A DNA stretch of 64,000 nt from Bedellia somnulentella (GCA_963576735.1 OY755187.1:4836001-4900000), one strand, 5' to 3'; positions 31,737 to 43,474 are shown, counted from the stretch's first letter. Numbers and translations are program-made. The notes: generated from the sequence alone by a model not told the origin.

Positions 31737-31992
31737 CTGTGTAGTGTCGGCTTAGAATAGCACTACCCCATTTCTTCCGGTGGGTGTACGTAAGAGGCGA
31801 CTAACGGTATTGGGGCTTTAAAGGGATTATTGGGAGATGCGGTTGGAGATCCATCACCAACAACCTTTATTTTACCATCTTTTCCCCACTCAACTTTCCC
31901 AAGGTGGCTGAGGAATTTCTCATTCCTTAGCTCTGGCTACCCCATCTAGGGATTTAGAGCCGTGAGTATATATGTATATGTATGTATCATTC
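31737..31992 (+). repeat. family A copy, full length
   Basis: Clean GTACGTAAGAGG subfamily member with a long TATG tail (ATATGTATATGTATGTATC). Confidence 0.9.
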
Positions 31993-32714
31993 ATATGGTA
32001 ATAATTAATGATTTCACGCGTCACACGGAACTGACTAATAAGAATATATATGCGTAGCTGTTCAAATTCGTGTATGTATTTTATGCTTTTCCAGATTAGT
32101 ACATCAATAATTAAGATTCCGTACTATTTTTTATCGATTTTTAAAAACCTTACATATATTATAAAATAACTATGAAATATGAATTATGTATTATAGATTT
32201 TATCACGTAAAGAACATTGTTGACCTTTTTACGAAATTGCGCAGAGAGGAGTATACAATTTTGCTTACTTTAAAATTATTTTCGGAAGAAAAACGTAAGG
32301 CTATTCATATCATACATATTACATTATGTATAAAAAATCATAACACATACTACCGTTTTTAATATAATTAAGACACACATATTTATTTATAATCAAAGTC
32401 ATTGAAGAAATAATAATACATTTATTAATACTATACATTATTAATACTACATTGAAAAAATATTATCGCTGACATTTTTATACGTGGTTTGTTGTGTGTA
32501 TTTTATTAGCCTTTATTAAAACTTTATATTATAACACAACTAAAATTAATTTTAATATTCTAACAGTAATAATTTTATATAAATACAACACCAATCACCG
32601 CCTTTATTTCTTAGGAATTACAAATGTGTTTTCTATTATTACTTACTATTATTTATTTATTTTATTTCATTAGGGACATCAACAGCACATAAACGTATAA
32701 AATATATAATACAA
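31993..32714. other. no gene recognised (about 0.7 kb)
   Basis: Very AT-rich DNA with homopolymer and TTAAT-type runs. No exon or known repeat. Confidence 0.45.
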
Positions 32715-35137
32715 AATTAAAAACGATGGCGGCGATGTGGCTTGCCACCTATCACGCCGTGGTTCCTCGCGGGGCGAAAAGTGGGCTGAAGAGACCCGCT
32801 TTGGTACGATGAATGTGTGTGGGGGATGCATGAAAAATTAGATGAAGTATGTTTAATTATGGAAGAGAGAAACCTAGATTTTCTGTGTGTGAATGAAACG
32901 AAGCGCAAGGAAAAAGAGGTTTTACAACTTGGCCCATTTACAGCTATCTGGTCGGGAGTTGCTGAGAGTGACAGAGCTTGCCAAGGCGTGGGATTTCTAA
33001 TATCTGAAAGGATGGCTAAGTGCATGAAAGATTATGCATGTATGAGTCCAAGGCTCTTATGGATAAAGGTGAAGGTAGGGCTTGTCCTGATGCGCATAAT
33101 TTGGAGGCAGTTGGAGATAAGAAGAAAACTTGGTTAGATTTACTAGCGATTAAAGCTAGTAAACGAATGGATGCGAGTGTAACTGACGATGTAGTGCAGA
33201 AAAGTGAAAATGAATATAAGAGAGTTAAGAATGAGGTAAAGAAGAAAATAGAAAAGAAAAAGCAAGATTCGCAAGAGTGGTGAGGGAGGAAACTTTCTGA
33301 TAATTTCCGGAATAACAAAAGTTATTCTGGAAATATATCCAGAAAGAAAAGGTAGTTTCCCAAAACACGAGAGTGAATGTAGTGAGAGATGAACAGGGTG
33401 AATTAATGACGGATGAAAGTAGCAAAAACCGAGTATGGAAGAACTATTTTGAGGGACTATTTGAAAAAGAGGATTCACCTATTTCTTCGCCAATTGGCAG
33501 CAAAGTTGCCTGGAATGAGGCAATGGGTGACAGTAGTGACAGTTAGATTAGTATGGAAGAAGTAATGAAAGCATTGAAAAGTATGAAAGTAGGGAAAGCG
33601 GCAGGGTATGATAGGATAAATATCGAAATGCTGAGGGCTGGTAAAGGGTTGGTGGCTTCCTGGCTGTACTTCATTTTTCAAAAGTGTTGGTCAAGTGGTA
33701 AAATACCACGACATTGGTGCGGGGCAGTAATTGTGCCCTCATATAAAGGAAAAGGGTCACACCGTAAATTGTATGCAATTTACGGTGAATTACCGTCACA
33801 CCGTTGTCGGTAAATTATATGCAAAGGTATTGATTGAAAGAGTGATGAATGAAACAGATGACAAAATTTGGGATGTGCAAGCAGGATTTAGAAAGGGAAT
33901 GGGATGTATGGATCAAATCTTCTCTTTAAGGAGCATCACTGAAAAGTTCTTAGCCAAGAATCAAAAGGTGTATTGCTCCTTCATAGATTTAGAGAAGGCG
34001 TATGATAAAGTGGTGAGGAAGTATTTGTGGGAGGTGTTATCCAAGTTTGGCTTGGGGAGCCAACTTATACGTGTATTGGTATCACTCTACGAGGATTCTA
34101 GTGCATGTGTGAGAATAAACGGGGAAAACACAGACTGGTTCGGTATCTCTAGGGGTGTCCGACAGGGATGTGTAGCTTCTCCGTGGCTCTTCAATTTGTT
34201 CATGGATGACTGTCTGATAGAGTTGCGTGAAAGTGAGTATGGACTGAGAATGGGTGGATTCGTCATCAAATGCCTCTTATATGCTGATGATCAAGTGTTA
34301 CTTGCGTCGTCGGTTGAAGAGTTGCAAGAGATGATGAATATTGCATGTGCGTCTCGTTTGAAAGAAAAGGAATGAGAGTGAATGTAGACAAAACCAAAAC
34401 AATGGTTTTTGAGAGAGAGGAGAATATGACTGAATGCGTGATTGAGATCAATGGTAAGAAAGTGGAGCAAGTGAAAGAGTTCGTATATCTCGGAAGTTTG
34501 TTCACTAGGGATGGAAAATGTGATGAAGACATTGAAAGAAGAGTAAAAAAGGGTAATGTGGTAAATGGAGCACTAGATAGTCTCATTTCTAGTCAATCGG
34601 TGTCCGAAAAGGCTCGAATGGCTGTGAATGATGCTGTCCTCGTTCCTACGCTTATGTATGGCAGTGAATGTTGGGTGTGGCAGAAGAGGCATGAAAGCAG
34701 AGTGAATGTAGTAGAAATGAGGTCCCTCAGAAAAGTTTGTAATGTGAAGTTATGTGAGCGTGTGAGGAATGACGTGATTCGTGAAAGATGTGGTGTAAAA
34801 GATGATATTGGAAGAAAGATAGAAAAAGGAATGTTGAGATGGTTTGGGCATATACAGAGGATGGATGACAGTAAATTGGTATAAGAGATATATAGAGTCA
34901 ATGTGGAAGGTAATGTTAGTAGAGGACGACCTCGGAGGACACATTTGGATCAAATAGAAAATGTACTCAAAAAAGCAGGTGCCCGTAGTACGAAGAATAA
35001 AAGGGCATGTATGAAAAGATTGATGGATGTAAATGAAGCTAGAGAGGTTTGCCAGGACCGTACAAAGTGGCAATCGATAGTCTCTGCCTACCCCAATGGG
35101 AACTAACGGCGTAAGAATATGTATGAATATGTATGTA
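32715..35137 (+). pseudogene. RTE-clade LINE, long but frameshifted
   Basis: Best copy of the local RTE element. The endonuclease part (32817-33135) reads LDFLCVNETKRKEKEVLQLG and GVGFLISERMAKCM, then has an internal deletion at about 33085. The RT part: EVMKALKSMKVGKAAGYDRI (33559), IPRHWCGAVIVPSYKGKGS (33700), GFRKGMGCMDQIFSLR, CSFIDLEKAYDKV, GVRQGCVASPWLFNLFMD, CLLYADDQVLLASS (catalytic Asp pair, about 34285). After a frame change come MRVNVDKTKTMVF and the C-terminus MLRWFGHIQRMDD. At least four lesions (33085, 33290-33550, 33761-33800, 34345) and a stop at 34882. It ends with the CCCCAATGGG hairpin and a TATG tail. It is the likely source family for the many RTE 3' scraps here. Confidence 0.9.
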
Positions 35138-35213
35138 TATAAGTTACAATTAGATAAATACAATTTCACTACAGAACACTAAATTAGGTAGACCTTTTTG
35201 TTATTGGATGTAT

Positions 35214-35221
35214 TATAAATA
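35214..35221 (+). promoter_or_regulatory. candidate TATA box of gene 2
   Basis: TATAAATA lies 78-85 bp before the start ATG at 35299, placing a start site near 35245. The RTE tail ends only about 75 bp upstream, so the LINE forms the distal promoter flank. Confidence 0.5.
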
Positions 35222-35298
35222 CAAAGAATTTTATATTGTGATTACAATTGCCTTAGGTCCTTATCAGCTGCATTTTGAATTTAGTTAATTTTATAATA

Positions 35299-38200
35299 AT
35301 GTTTCTTTCATATTTTGCGGCTTTAGTATTTACCGTTTTTTCAGTATCAGGAGAGTTTCAATGTCAAGGTAAAATTTAATTTATACGTACTTTATATAAA
35401 TTCATATAATTAATACATATTTTTGTGTATAAATGACAAATAAAAAATATGTAATTATATTTCATATGATAACAGTTCAATTTTTTAAACATTTTTTTTA
35501 GCTTGTTTAGTAAGTGGTTTTGGTCTGTATATCATAATAAAGTATTTCCTTTCTTTTTAACATGTTCACGGCTATAAATCCCTCGAAGGGGCAGCCAGAG
35601 CTAAGAAATTAGAAATTCCTTAGCCACTTTTGGAAGTTAAGCGGGGAAAAGATTGTAATATAAATGTTTCTGGTATTGGGTCTCCAACTGAATCGCCAAA
35701 AAATCACTTTAAAAAGCCCCTATAGTAGCCTCTTACGATCACCCATGGGAACAAATGGGGTTGTGCTGTTCTAAGCCGACACCACACAGCAATTTTGAAT
35801 TTAAATTGATTTTTATTTAAAAAAACACTTTTAAAATGAGTGGTTTTCAATTATCCCATGGCGTATCAACAAAATGCCCTAAATGGCCTTAATTGTCACA
35901 AAAAGGCCAATCGAAATACAATAAAAGAACATAATTATTACTCATTATTTAAATTAATTATACCATAAAAACAACTGATGTACATTATTTTTTTATTTCA
36001 GTTTCTCCAAGCAACGTAACTTTAGTAGAACCGTGTCCAAAGACGGAAAATTTTAACCAATGCATACAACAAACTTTATTCGGCTGTGATACCGAACAAT
36101 CAAAAAAATTTTTAAGTAGTAGAACTAGGTACAATTTCCATGATCTGATAGTACCATTATGGTCGGCTAGTACAGTTCTGCAAATGTCAGGGGCACTACA
36201 TAGTGACGAATTGTTCATTGAAAGTTTTCAGTAAGTAGTGCTTTTTTCACCATTTTTTTTTACAAATACAACATAAAATCTTATTCTGAAGCTCTCACTA
36301 CCCCTTTTTGGATTTATAGCCGTGAGTATATGTATAAATTAAAACCATTATTTAAAATTGTTTCATAGCGATTTTTGGCTAAGTTCGCAGATTTATTTGT
36401 CATAACATAACATAACACAAACGTTCACGCCGTTTATCCCCGAAGGGGTGGGCAGAGGTACCAATACTTCTGAACTCACATGGCAGCACCACCTAGTGTC
36501 CAGAGAAGGTACCCACGTTTTGCTTAGACAGTGTACTCACGTGATAGGGGGCAGGCCTATCGCTGTTTTTGTACGAATACATATAATAATAAATTGAATA
36601 GAATAATAATTTGTCATATTGTTCAAAAGCATTCAGTAAAATTAAGATTTGGAAGAATAATCAATTAATGGTTTGGTTCTTATCCACAGCTTATTACTGT
36701 TACCTGTTGAAAATTATTAGTTACTTTTATAGCTATTATAACAAAGAAACGATTCATAAACATAAGTAATAAGTATAATTAGATAAAACAGCTGGTGTAC
36801 GTGATTTTCAGCATATCATCAGTTTCTACTTAAAATAGCTTTTTAATAACTAATTCTTTTTTACAATTTTAGATTTGATACTACAAACAACTTAACTTAC
36901 CTCACATTCTCCTTGAAAAATTTAGTCTTGTATATAACAACTGCTAAATATACTTACTACAAAGTTGGGAAAATACCGAAAACCATTGTTACGCCAGTCA
37001 TTGGGAAAGGTGAGCACATTTATTATTATCATCGATAACGCTAACCCTGGCCCGTGTGCAAGAAAGTTTAACTTGTATTTTTGCATACATACATATACTC
37101 ACGGCTGTAAATCCCTTAACGGGGTAGCCAGAGCTTTGGAATGGAAAAATCCTCAGCCACTTTTGGAAGTTGATTGGGGAAAAGATGGTAATAATAAATG
37201 TTTTTGGTGATGGGTCTCCAACCACATCGCCCAAAAATCACTTAATAAGCCCCTATACCCTAAGTCGCCTCTTACGACCACCCACGGGTAGAAATGGGGT
37301 AGTGTTATTCTAAGCCGACACTACACGGCTTACTTGTATTTTTGCTACCTCGAAAAATCATTTCAATATTTACAAATTCAATATAATTAGGGCCGTGTAG
37401 TGCCGCCGGCTTAGAATGACAGAGTAGGGGACTGTCTAAAGTGGTTTTTGAGCGATGCGGTTGGAGACCCGTCACCAAAAGCCTTTGTTATACCATTTTG
37501 TCCCCGATCAACTTTCAAATATGGCTGAGGAGTTTCTAGCTCTGAAGATCTGGCTACCCCTTTTAAGATTAATGCCCGTGAGAATATGAATTAAATAATA
37601 AACGTATATGTTTCGTAGATACAAGAACACCCAACTTAATAAATTTGAAATCAAGTACCCGGTTAGTTTTGCGCTTTATCAAATTAACTATTCCAAAGTA
37701 CCAGTTTTACAATTATTGATTACATACATACATACATATGCTCACGGCTATAAATCCCTACAAGGGGTAGCCAGAGCTAAGGAATTAAAAATCCCTCAGC
37801 CACTTTTGGAAAGTTGTGTGGAGAAATGATGGTAAAATAAAGGTTGTGGTGATGGGTCTCCAACCGCATCGCCCGAAAACCCCTTAGAAGCCCCAATACC
37901 GTTAGTCGCCTCTTACGTACACCTATCGGAATAAATGGGGTAGTGCTATTCTAAGCCGACACTACACAGTACCATCACCAGCATTATTAATTATATATTA
38001 TTAAAACTCGTGAAAATATTTCTTAAAATTAACAAGTTTTCAATTTTGTAGAACACTAAAAGTAATTTCTTATATTTTCAGCGGATTCTTTTGATATGAT
38101 GGTTATATTCAGGGGAGCACCAAATCCTTCAACTAAGGATTATTACACAATTGGGCAGTTTGTTAATGGCAGACACACGCTCGAATGTTTGAAACACGTC

Positions 38201-39568
38201 ACGGGTAATATAAATATTTATTTAATACACTTTTCATCCTTTCCACTGATATTCTTGGCAACAACTTTGCTGGCTCAGTGATGCACATACTCACGACTAT
38301 AAATCCTAAGAAAGGATAGCCAGCGCATCAGAAATGAATTTCATCAGTCACTATTGGAAGTTATGTGGAGATAAAATTGTAAAGCAAAGTTTTTTTGTGA
38401 TGGTTCTCCAACTGCATGGCGCAAAAATCATTTGTTAGATTAATATATGAAGGTGAGGGAAAAAAATATAAGGATACCCACGTAAATGAGTTGTACTTAG
38501 ACAGCGTAATCGTACGGAACGGCGGCAGGTGAAATTATAAATTAATTTAAATCTTTTTGTTCATGAAAACTTCATGTGGGGATTATTACTAATAAATAAA
38601 TAATAAATAAAGGAAAGAAAAAAAATTTTTTTTTCCTTTATTTTCCCGCCTGTGTCGAAATTTGTCTTTCCTTTATTTATTCTTTATTTATTACAAATTA
38701 TAAATTGTTTAGGTAATATTTCATACCTTAGCTCAAAACACGTAAATATGCCATAAATGACAATAAAATAAGAGCTTGAAAATACATATAAAAAAACTGT
38801 TTCCTATATTATCTTATTGTGTAACCTTCACACATAGCAATAGCTAAACATCTTATAAATTTTCAATAAATATAGTTAGTAAGTCATTTATAAAGTGAAT
38901 GGATTGTATAATAAATTAAGAAGTAAAATATTGTATAGCATACATTTTCTAACGCCAAGAAAATCATTACCATACCCATGATCTCACCGCAAATAAAACC
39001 GCCTAGTGGTTGTAGTGTTGTGGTATTCTTTACAAATGAAAGTTTAAAAATATGCTGTGTAGTGTCGGCTTAGAATAGCACTACCCCATTTCTTCCGGTG
39101 GGTGTATGTAAGAGTCGACTAACGGTATTGGGGCTTTTAACGAATTTTTGGGCGATGCGGTTGGAGACCCAACACCAACAACCTTTATTTTACCATCTTT
39201 TCCCCACTCAACTTTCCAAACGTGGCTGAGGAATTTTGAATTCCTTAGCTCTGGCTACCCCTTCTAGGGATTTAAAGCCGTGAGTATATGTATGTATGTA
39301 TGTATATGTTTTAAAATATAAATATAATAAACATACTAACAAAAATGCAGTCTATAACATAATTGTATGATATTTTAGCACATAAATTATATAAAATATT
39401 TTTTATAATTTTACACCAACGTTTTTTCCAGATCCTGTTATTAAAGAATTTCAGAACGAATTCCACAAAAATCATGAGCCACATACCAAAGAATTTGCAA
39501 GTAATTTAGCTCTTTCTCTAGGAGAACATCTCATAGGTGCTGGCCAGTGTAAGCTAACACAGCAGTGA
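35299..39568 (+). CDS. JHBP/takeout-like secreted protein, gene 2 (5 exons)
   Basis: Exons: 35299-35368, 36002-36230, 36873-37009, 38082-38204, 39432-39568; all introns GT-AG, total 696 nt, 231 residues. Signal peptide MFLSYFAALVFTVFSVSG, then EFQCQG. Exon 2 carries VEPCPKTENFNQCIQQ and DLIVPLW, the latter where the family usually has a DPL-type motif. Exon 3 (137 nt, same length in all three genes) holds NNLTYLTFSLKNLVLY; exon 4 holds MMVIFRGAPNPS and ECLKHVTG; exon 5 is an amphipathic C-terminal segment (EFQNEFHKNHEPHTKEFASN). Six cysteines in the mature part, against four in gene 1. NVT and NLT sequons suggest glycosylation. It is expected to be a secreted small-lipid carrier by family; the ligand is not inferable. 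Divergent from gene 1 with 7.5 kb between starts. Confidence 0.87.
35565..35792 (-). repeat. family A copy in gene 2 intron 1
   Basis: Minus-strand copy; tail reduced to CATGTTC, middle lost about 15 bp (CCCCTATAGTAGCCTCTTAC). Antisense to the gene. Confidence 0.8.
36275..36338 (+). repeat. family A 3' end scrap in gene 2 intron 2
   Basis: Only the terminal 64 bp: CTCTCACTACCCCTTTTTGG and GCCGTGAGTATATGTAT. A heavily 5' truncated insertion. Confidence 0.7.
36404..36583 (-). repeat. family B SINE, 5' truncated, in gene 2 intron 2
   Basis: Minus-strand 3' half (TAACATAACACAAACGTTC tail complement through CGCTGTTTTTGTACGAATAC). Pol III boxes are missing. Confidence 0.8.
37083..37590. repeat. 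two family A copies in opposite orientation, gene 2 intron 3
   Basis: 37083-37331 is a full minus-strand copy of the GGGTGGTCGTAAGAGG type; 37391-37590 is a plus-strand copy with a duplicated GCCGCCGG in its head and a lost GTCGTAAGAGGCGA block. They lie 60 bp apart with heads facing, so the pre-mRNA could fold here. Confidence 0.8.
37723..37970 (-). repeat. family A copy in gene 2 intron 3
   Basis: Full-length minus-strand member with three TATG-type units in the tail and head at about 37960. Confidence 0.85.
38283..38430 (-). repeat. family A copy, strongly diverged, gene 2 intron 4
   Basis: The order CACATACTCACGACTATAAA, GGATAGCCAGCGC, GGTTCTCCAACTGCATGGCG is recognisable, but over a fifth of positions differ. 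An old insertion. Confidence 0.6.
38538..38695. repeat. family C flank remnants in both orientations
   Basis: TTCATGAAAACTTCATGTGG..TAATAAATAAAGGAAAG runs one way and CCCGCCTGTGTCGAAATTTG..TTTATTTATTCTTTATT the other. Together they look like two family C ends brought together with the tRNA-like core deleted. Confidence 0.6.
39053..39308 (+). repeat. family A copy in gene 2 intron 4
   Basis: Full-length plus-strand member of the GTGGGTGTATGTAAGAG type with a tail of repeated TATG. Confidence 0.88.
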
Positions 39569-39593
39569 AAAATTAAACAAAATTTATATCCTG

Positions 39594-39599
39594 AATAAA
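39594..39599 (+). terminator. polyadenylation signal of gene 2
   Basis: AATAAA 26 bp after the TGA stop. A second AATAAA follows at about 39636. Confidence 0.6.
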
Positions 39600-39710
39600 T
39601 GCCTATGTTTATTTTTTTACCCAAAATGTGCTGTAATAAATATTAAAGGAACATTATTGAAAGTATTCCTTTTATAAACTTATGCATTTTATTGTTACTA
39701 AAAATATATT

Positions 39711-39865
39711 AATAATAATAATAAAAGCATTTATTTGTCTTTCTTCAGCACATAATCATGAAATAAACAATAGAAAATTATAGAAGACAAAATGGTCCAG
39801 AGCTCGTTCTATCCGCAGCAAGCAGATAGCTTCGATTTTCAGCTCTGGCCAATTGAGCGTTTAAT
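39711..39865 (-). repeat. non-LTR retroposon 3' end with TTA tail
   Basis: Minus-strand copy of the element ending at 13312: the shared block CCAGAGCTCGTTCTATCCGC and a TTA-repeat tail. Confidence 0.7.
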
Positions 39866-40082
39866 TAAGTTATATGATATTGATAAGTTACATCGTCAGA
39901 AGTTACTGAAACACTTAACACACAGACACACACAAGAAACTTTCAGTTTTTTTTTACCTCACTTTTTTATCTTTCCATATTTTTTCTTATTATTTTACTA
40001 TTTATATTAAAGGTAAAAAAACTAGGCCAAAAGATACAAAACTCTATTCGAAAGTTTAAGTTTATTCCATTAGTAATCGAAT

Positions 40083-40318
40083 ACATACATACATATACTA
40101 ACGGCTATATATCCCTAGAAGGGGTAGCTAGAGCTAAGGAATTAAAAATTCCTCAGCCACTTTTGGAAGTTGCGTGGGGAAAAGATGGTAAAATAAAGTA
40201 TTGTTGCTGATGGGTCTCCCATAAATCCCTTAAAAAGCCCCAATACCGTTAGTCGCCTCTTACGTACACCCACCCGATGAAATGGGGTAGTGCTGTTCTA
40301 AGCCAACACTGCACAGCA
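40083..40318 (-). repeat. family A copy, full length
   Basis: Minus-strand copy; the B-box-like block is deleted (GGGTCTCCCATAAATCCC joins across it). Confidence 0.8.
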
Positions 40319-40319
40319 G

Positions 40320-40616
40320 AGCCGACACTACACATCGAATAGAGATTACAATTAATAAATGAGTCCCAGTATTTTCTATATAATAAAACAAATTGTACAG
40401 AAATCTAGTTTTATATTTAAAATGTGTTGCATTTTTTGTTCAGCAAATAAGCAACTAGGAGACACGTTTACAAAATCTAAATTTAGATTTGTTCGTGCAA
40501 AGCATTCTGAAGTAATGTACGTGTTAGCGGTACAGCATTTATTGAACGAAAACGTCGTTTAGAATTTACGAATAAAATTGTAAAAAGGCAGCTCACCATC
40601 TTTTCTGGTAAGGCTT
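40320..40616. other. no gene recognised; target site of the hAT element
   Basis: It contains a 67-codon frame (40359-40562) with a CCIFC motif, but nothing supports a gene. The unique DNA resumes after the hAT insertion at 41317. Confidence 0.4.
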
Positions 40617-40624
40617 GTAATCAC

Positions 40625-41308
40625 CATATGTCGGGGTTTTCGGTGCGGGAATGGTTGACATTAGCCAAAGAGTAGGTATTGTCTTAAAACAGAATGTAGA
40701 TATAAATAAGTATCTGTCAATCAGCGATAGTCTAAACATTGTTCATAAAACCTATCAATATATTTCCAAATTAAACTTGAGCGTAAAAGGAAAAAGTATT
40801 TTTAATAAACTGAAGTTGGTTTTAGAAAAGATATCTGGCTATAGTACACTAAAAAATATGAACGAATTATTACAAGGCAAAGAAATAGAACTGCGATCAC
40901 CAAGTTTGCGTGCAACAATAGATTCCTTCAAAAATTTTAAATATGCACCTATTATAACTGCCGATGTGGAAAGATCGTTCAGTACGTTGAAATGGATATT
41001 TACAGCATGACGTCGCAGATTAACCGTTCCAAATATAGAAAAAATATTAATAGTTTATTCTGAACACCGTGACAACTACTGAAACTTCAAAGTTATATAA
41101 ATATATATTTGTTTTGTTTTTTATTATTTAATAGATATTATATTACACTGTATATAATGAGCTGTCGCATATACACTCGCATATATATGCAAACTGTCGC
41201 AGGGAGGTAGGTATTCATTAGGCATAATATGATACTTTTTCAGACTAACCTATCTGTTTATCTCTACTCTTTCTAAAATCATTCCCGCACCGAAAACCCC
41301 GATGTATG
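40625..41308 (+). mobile_element. internally deleted hAT transposon with target duplication
   Basis: A 684-bp element flanked by the perfect 8-bp duplication GTAATCAC (40617-40624, 41309-41316). Terminal inverted repeats of about 30 bp share TCGGGGTTTTCGGTGCGGGA. It keeps only the C-terminal part of the transposase. Confidence 0.9.
40651..41082 (+). pseudogene. hAT transposase C-terminal fragment
   Basis: About 140 residues including the hAT dimerisation region: KNFKYAPIITADVERSFSTL, then after a TGA stop at 41008 RRRLTVPNIEKILIVY. The zinc-finger and most of the catalytic domain are deleted, so it cannot encode an active enzyme. Confidence 0.85.
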
Positions 41309-41335
41309 GTAATCACCGATATACAGACAATATAT

Positions 41336-41720
41336 ATATATAGCAACCGTGATAGCCCAGTGGGTAGAACACTTGGTTATCGTGCAAACGACTAGTGTTC
41401 AAATCCTGGGTCGGGCCTACACCAATTTGTCTTTTCTAAAGACATATGTGTGGTTAATTTAACATGGTTGTTAACGGTGAGGGAAAACATCGTGAGGAAA
41501 CCCACATGGCTGAGTTGTACTTAGTCATGTGACAGTGTATTCGTACAAAACGGCGATAGGCCTGCCCCATATCACGTGAGTACACTGTCCATGCAAAACG
41601 TGGGTACTCTGAACACCAGGTGACAAAGTCACGTGATGTTCAGAAGTATTAGTACCTCTGCCAACCCCTTCGGGGATATTCGGCGTGAACGTTTATGTTA
41701 TGTTTATGTTATGTTATGTT
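41336..41720 (+). repeat. family B tRNA-derived SINE, intact reference copy
   Basis: Flanked by the 13-bp duplication ACAGACAATATAT (41323-41335, 41721-41733). A box TAGCCCAGTGGG at 41353-41364 and B box GTTCAAATCC at 41397-41406, 33 bp apart as in tRNA genes. The body ends CAACCCCTTCGGGGATATTC, GGCGTGAACG and a TATGT-unit tail. The pol III promoter looks usable. Confidence 0.93.
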
Positions 41721-41810
41721 ACAGACAATATATTTTCACTCCATTCCTGAAAAACGGTAACCAAACCTTCATTTAAAAATATTTTTATGGAAAAATAATG
41801 AGTTAAAATT

Positions 41811-42020
41811 TCTGTAGTGTCAGCTTAGAATAGCATTGATCCATTATTTGCCTTGGGTGCGGATTTAAAGTTTTTGGGCTATCTTTCCTTTAGAGCTTTA
41901 GAATTAGAAATTCCTCAGCTACTTTTGGAAGTTAAGTAAGGAGTTGGAAGGAAGTATTGTAAAGTAAAGGATGGTTAGTGATTGATTAGTTACACCGCCC
42001 ACTAATTACATTAAGAATTC
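41811..42020. repeat. family A remnants, rearranged
   Basis: A plus-strand head (CTGTAGTGTCAGCTTAGAAT) is followed at 41885 by minus-strand-like blocks (GCTTTAGAATTAGAAATTCC, TCAGCTACTTTTGGAAGTTA). Two copies or a partial inversion. Confidence 0.55.
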
Positions 42021-42040
42021 CCTTAACCACCTCGTGTAAC

Positions 42041-42445
42041 GCCCATGGTAATGTTAATAGAGGACGACCACGAAGAATACGCTTGGACTAAATTGAGAGT
42101 GTGCTCAAAAAGGCTGGCGTCCGAAGTGTGAAGAATTAAAGAGCATGTAAGGAAAGATTGATGGATGTGTGGAAACAGCAAAGATATACTGGCCAGTACA
42201 CCCTACTGTGTACCAACTTATAATTTGTATCTATGCTTAACTCGAAAAACATTTACACTCCGCGATGTAGGAATATGAGTGAGACGCTGCTATGTGCGTT
42301 TGAGTCCGCAGTAGTGTGCGCTCTAGCATGACTCTCACAGATGTAAACGAAGCTAGAAAGGTTTGTCAGGATCGTACGAAGTGGCGATCGATATTCTCTG
42401 CCTACCCCAATAGGAACTAATGGCGTGAGTATATGTACCTATGTA
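42041..42445 (+). pseudogene. RTE LINE 3' end split by an insertion
   Basis: RTE C-terminal coding and 3' end (GGTAATGTTAATAGAGGACG to AATAGGAACTAATGGCGTGAG). A foreign 168-bp segment at 42171-42338 interrupts it; GATGT stands on both sides. Confidence 0.75.
42171..42338 (+). repeat. unclassified inserted repeat (two copies in window)
   Basis: It begins GTGGAAACAGCAAAGATATA, carries CTGGCCAGTACACCCTACTG and CACTCCGCGATGTAGGAATA. A minus-strand copy lies at 43805-43938. The 5-bp duplication suggests a mobile element of unknown class. Confidence 0.6.
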
Positions 42446-42649
42446 TATATGTAATACCACGGGAAGAAATGGGAAAAGTAGTTTAATAAACTACACACTT
42501 ACCGCTTACGTCAATTGTAAGCCAAGAAAATTTAAACTGTTTATTTAGTGAATACTATATAAGTCGATGTAAAGATCTCGGTTTCCATTAAACATGAATG
42601 TCTATCAATGACAGACGGTCATTTCACTATTATATCCATATATACATAA

Positions 42650-42885
42650 ATACACTCACGGCTATAAATCCCTTAGGGGTTAGCCAGAGCTTTGGAATGA
42701 GAAATTCCTCAGCCACTTTTGGAGGTTGATTGGGGAAAAGATGGTAATAATAAATAAATGATTTGGGTGACTGGTCTCCAACCACATCGCCCAAAAATCG
42801 CCCAAACCCTTAAACGCCTCTTACGATCACCCACGGGTAGAAATGGGGTAGTGTTATTCTAAGCCGACACTACACGGCAATTATA
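42650..42885 (-). repeat. family A copy, full length
   Basis: Minus-strand member of the GGGTGATCGTAAGAGG type with a small internal deletion near 42798. Confidence 0.82.
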
Positions 42886-43474
42886 TATCCAGTTATTATA
42901 TCCAGTTAGCCGAAGATTAAGTTAAATACTAAGTTCAAACACCGTACCATTTTAGTTCATACGTATTTAGCATTTCAATAAAAGCTGACCTATGCGTTCA
43001 GTAAAATACTAGTATAGTATTCAAGTATAAATGAATACTTAAAAATCATTCTGAAAATTGCATATTGCGAACACAGAAGTCACTTAACAAGCGATTAAAC
43101 CTCGAAGCCACAGCAAACAAATAGTTTTACACGGTTTCAATAATGCCGAACAGACAAGTCAACTACCAATAAATAAAAAATGACAAACGCTGTCCAATAA
43201 TATCATATAATTCAACTCACTTCAAATACAAGCTCAATGAAACACACTTCCAAATTCCCACTTCAATTGCACGTGATCATCTCCATTTAAGGGAGAGCCG
43301 AGCGTTTTCTCGGAATAGTATATCAATCACTAAGTGTATTGGCAGTGCATCGCTTTATCTGGCTTCTACTCCAATCTGTTGGGATCAAAGCTCCGTGTGT
43401 ACTTGCCTACTTTAGCGGGGATTTGTGTCAGTAATTTAAGTATTTACTTTATACTATCCGGTTGTGATAATGTT
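42886..43474. other. no gene recognised
   Basis: Unique-looking AT-rich DNA; no exon supported on either strand. Confidence 0.4.
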
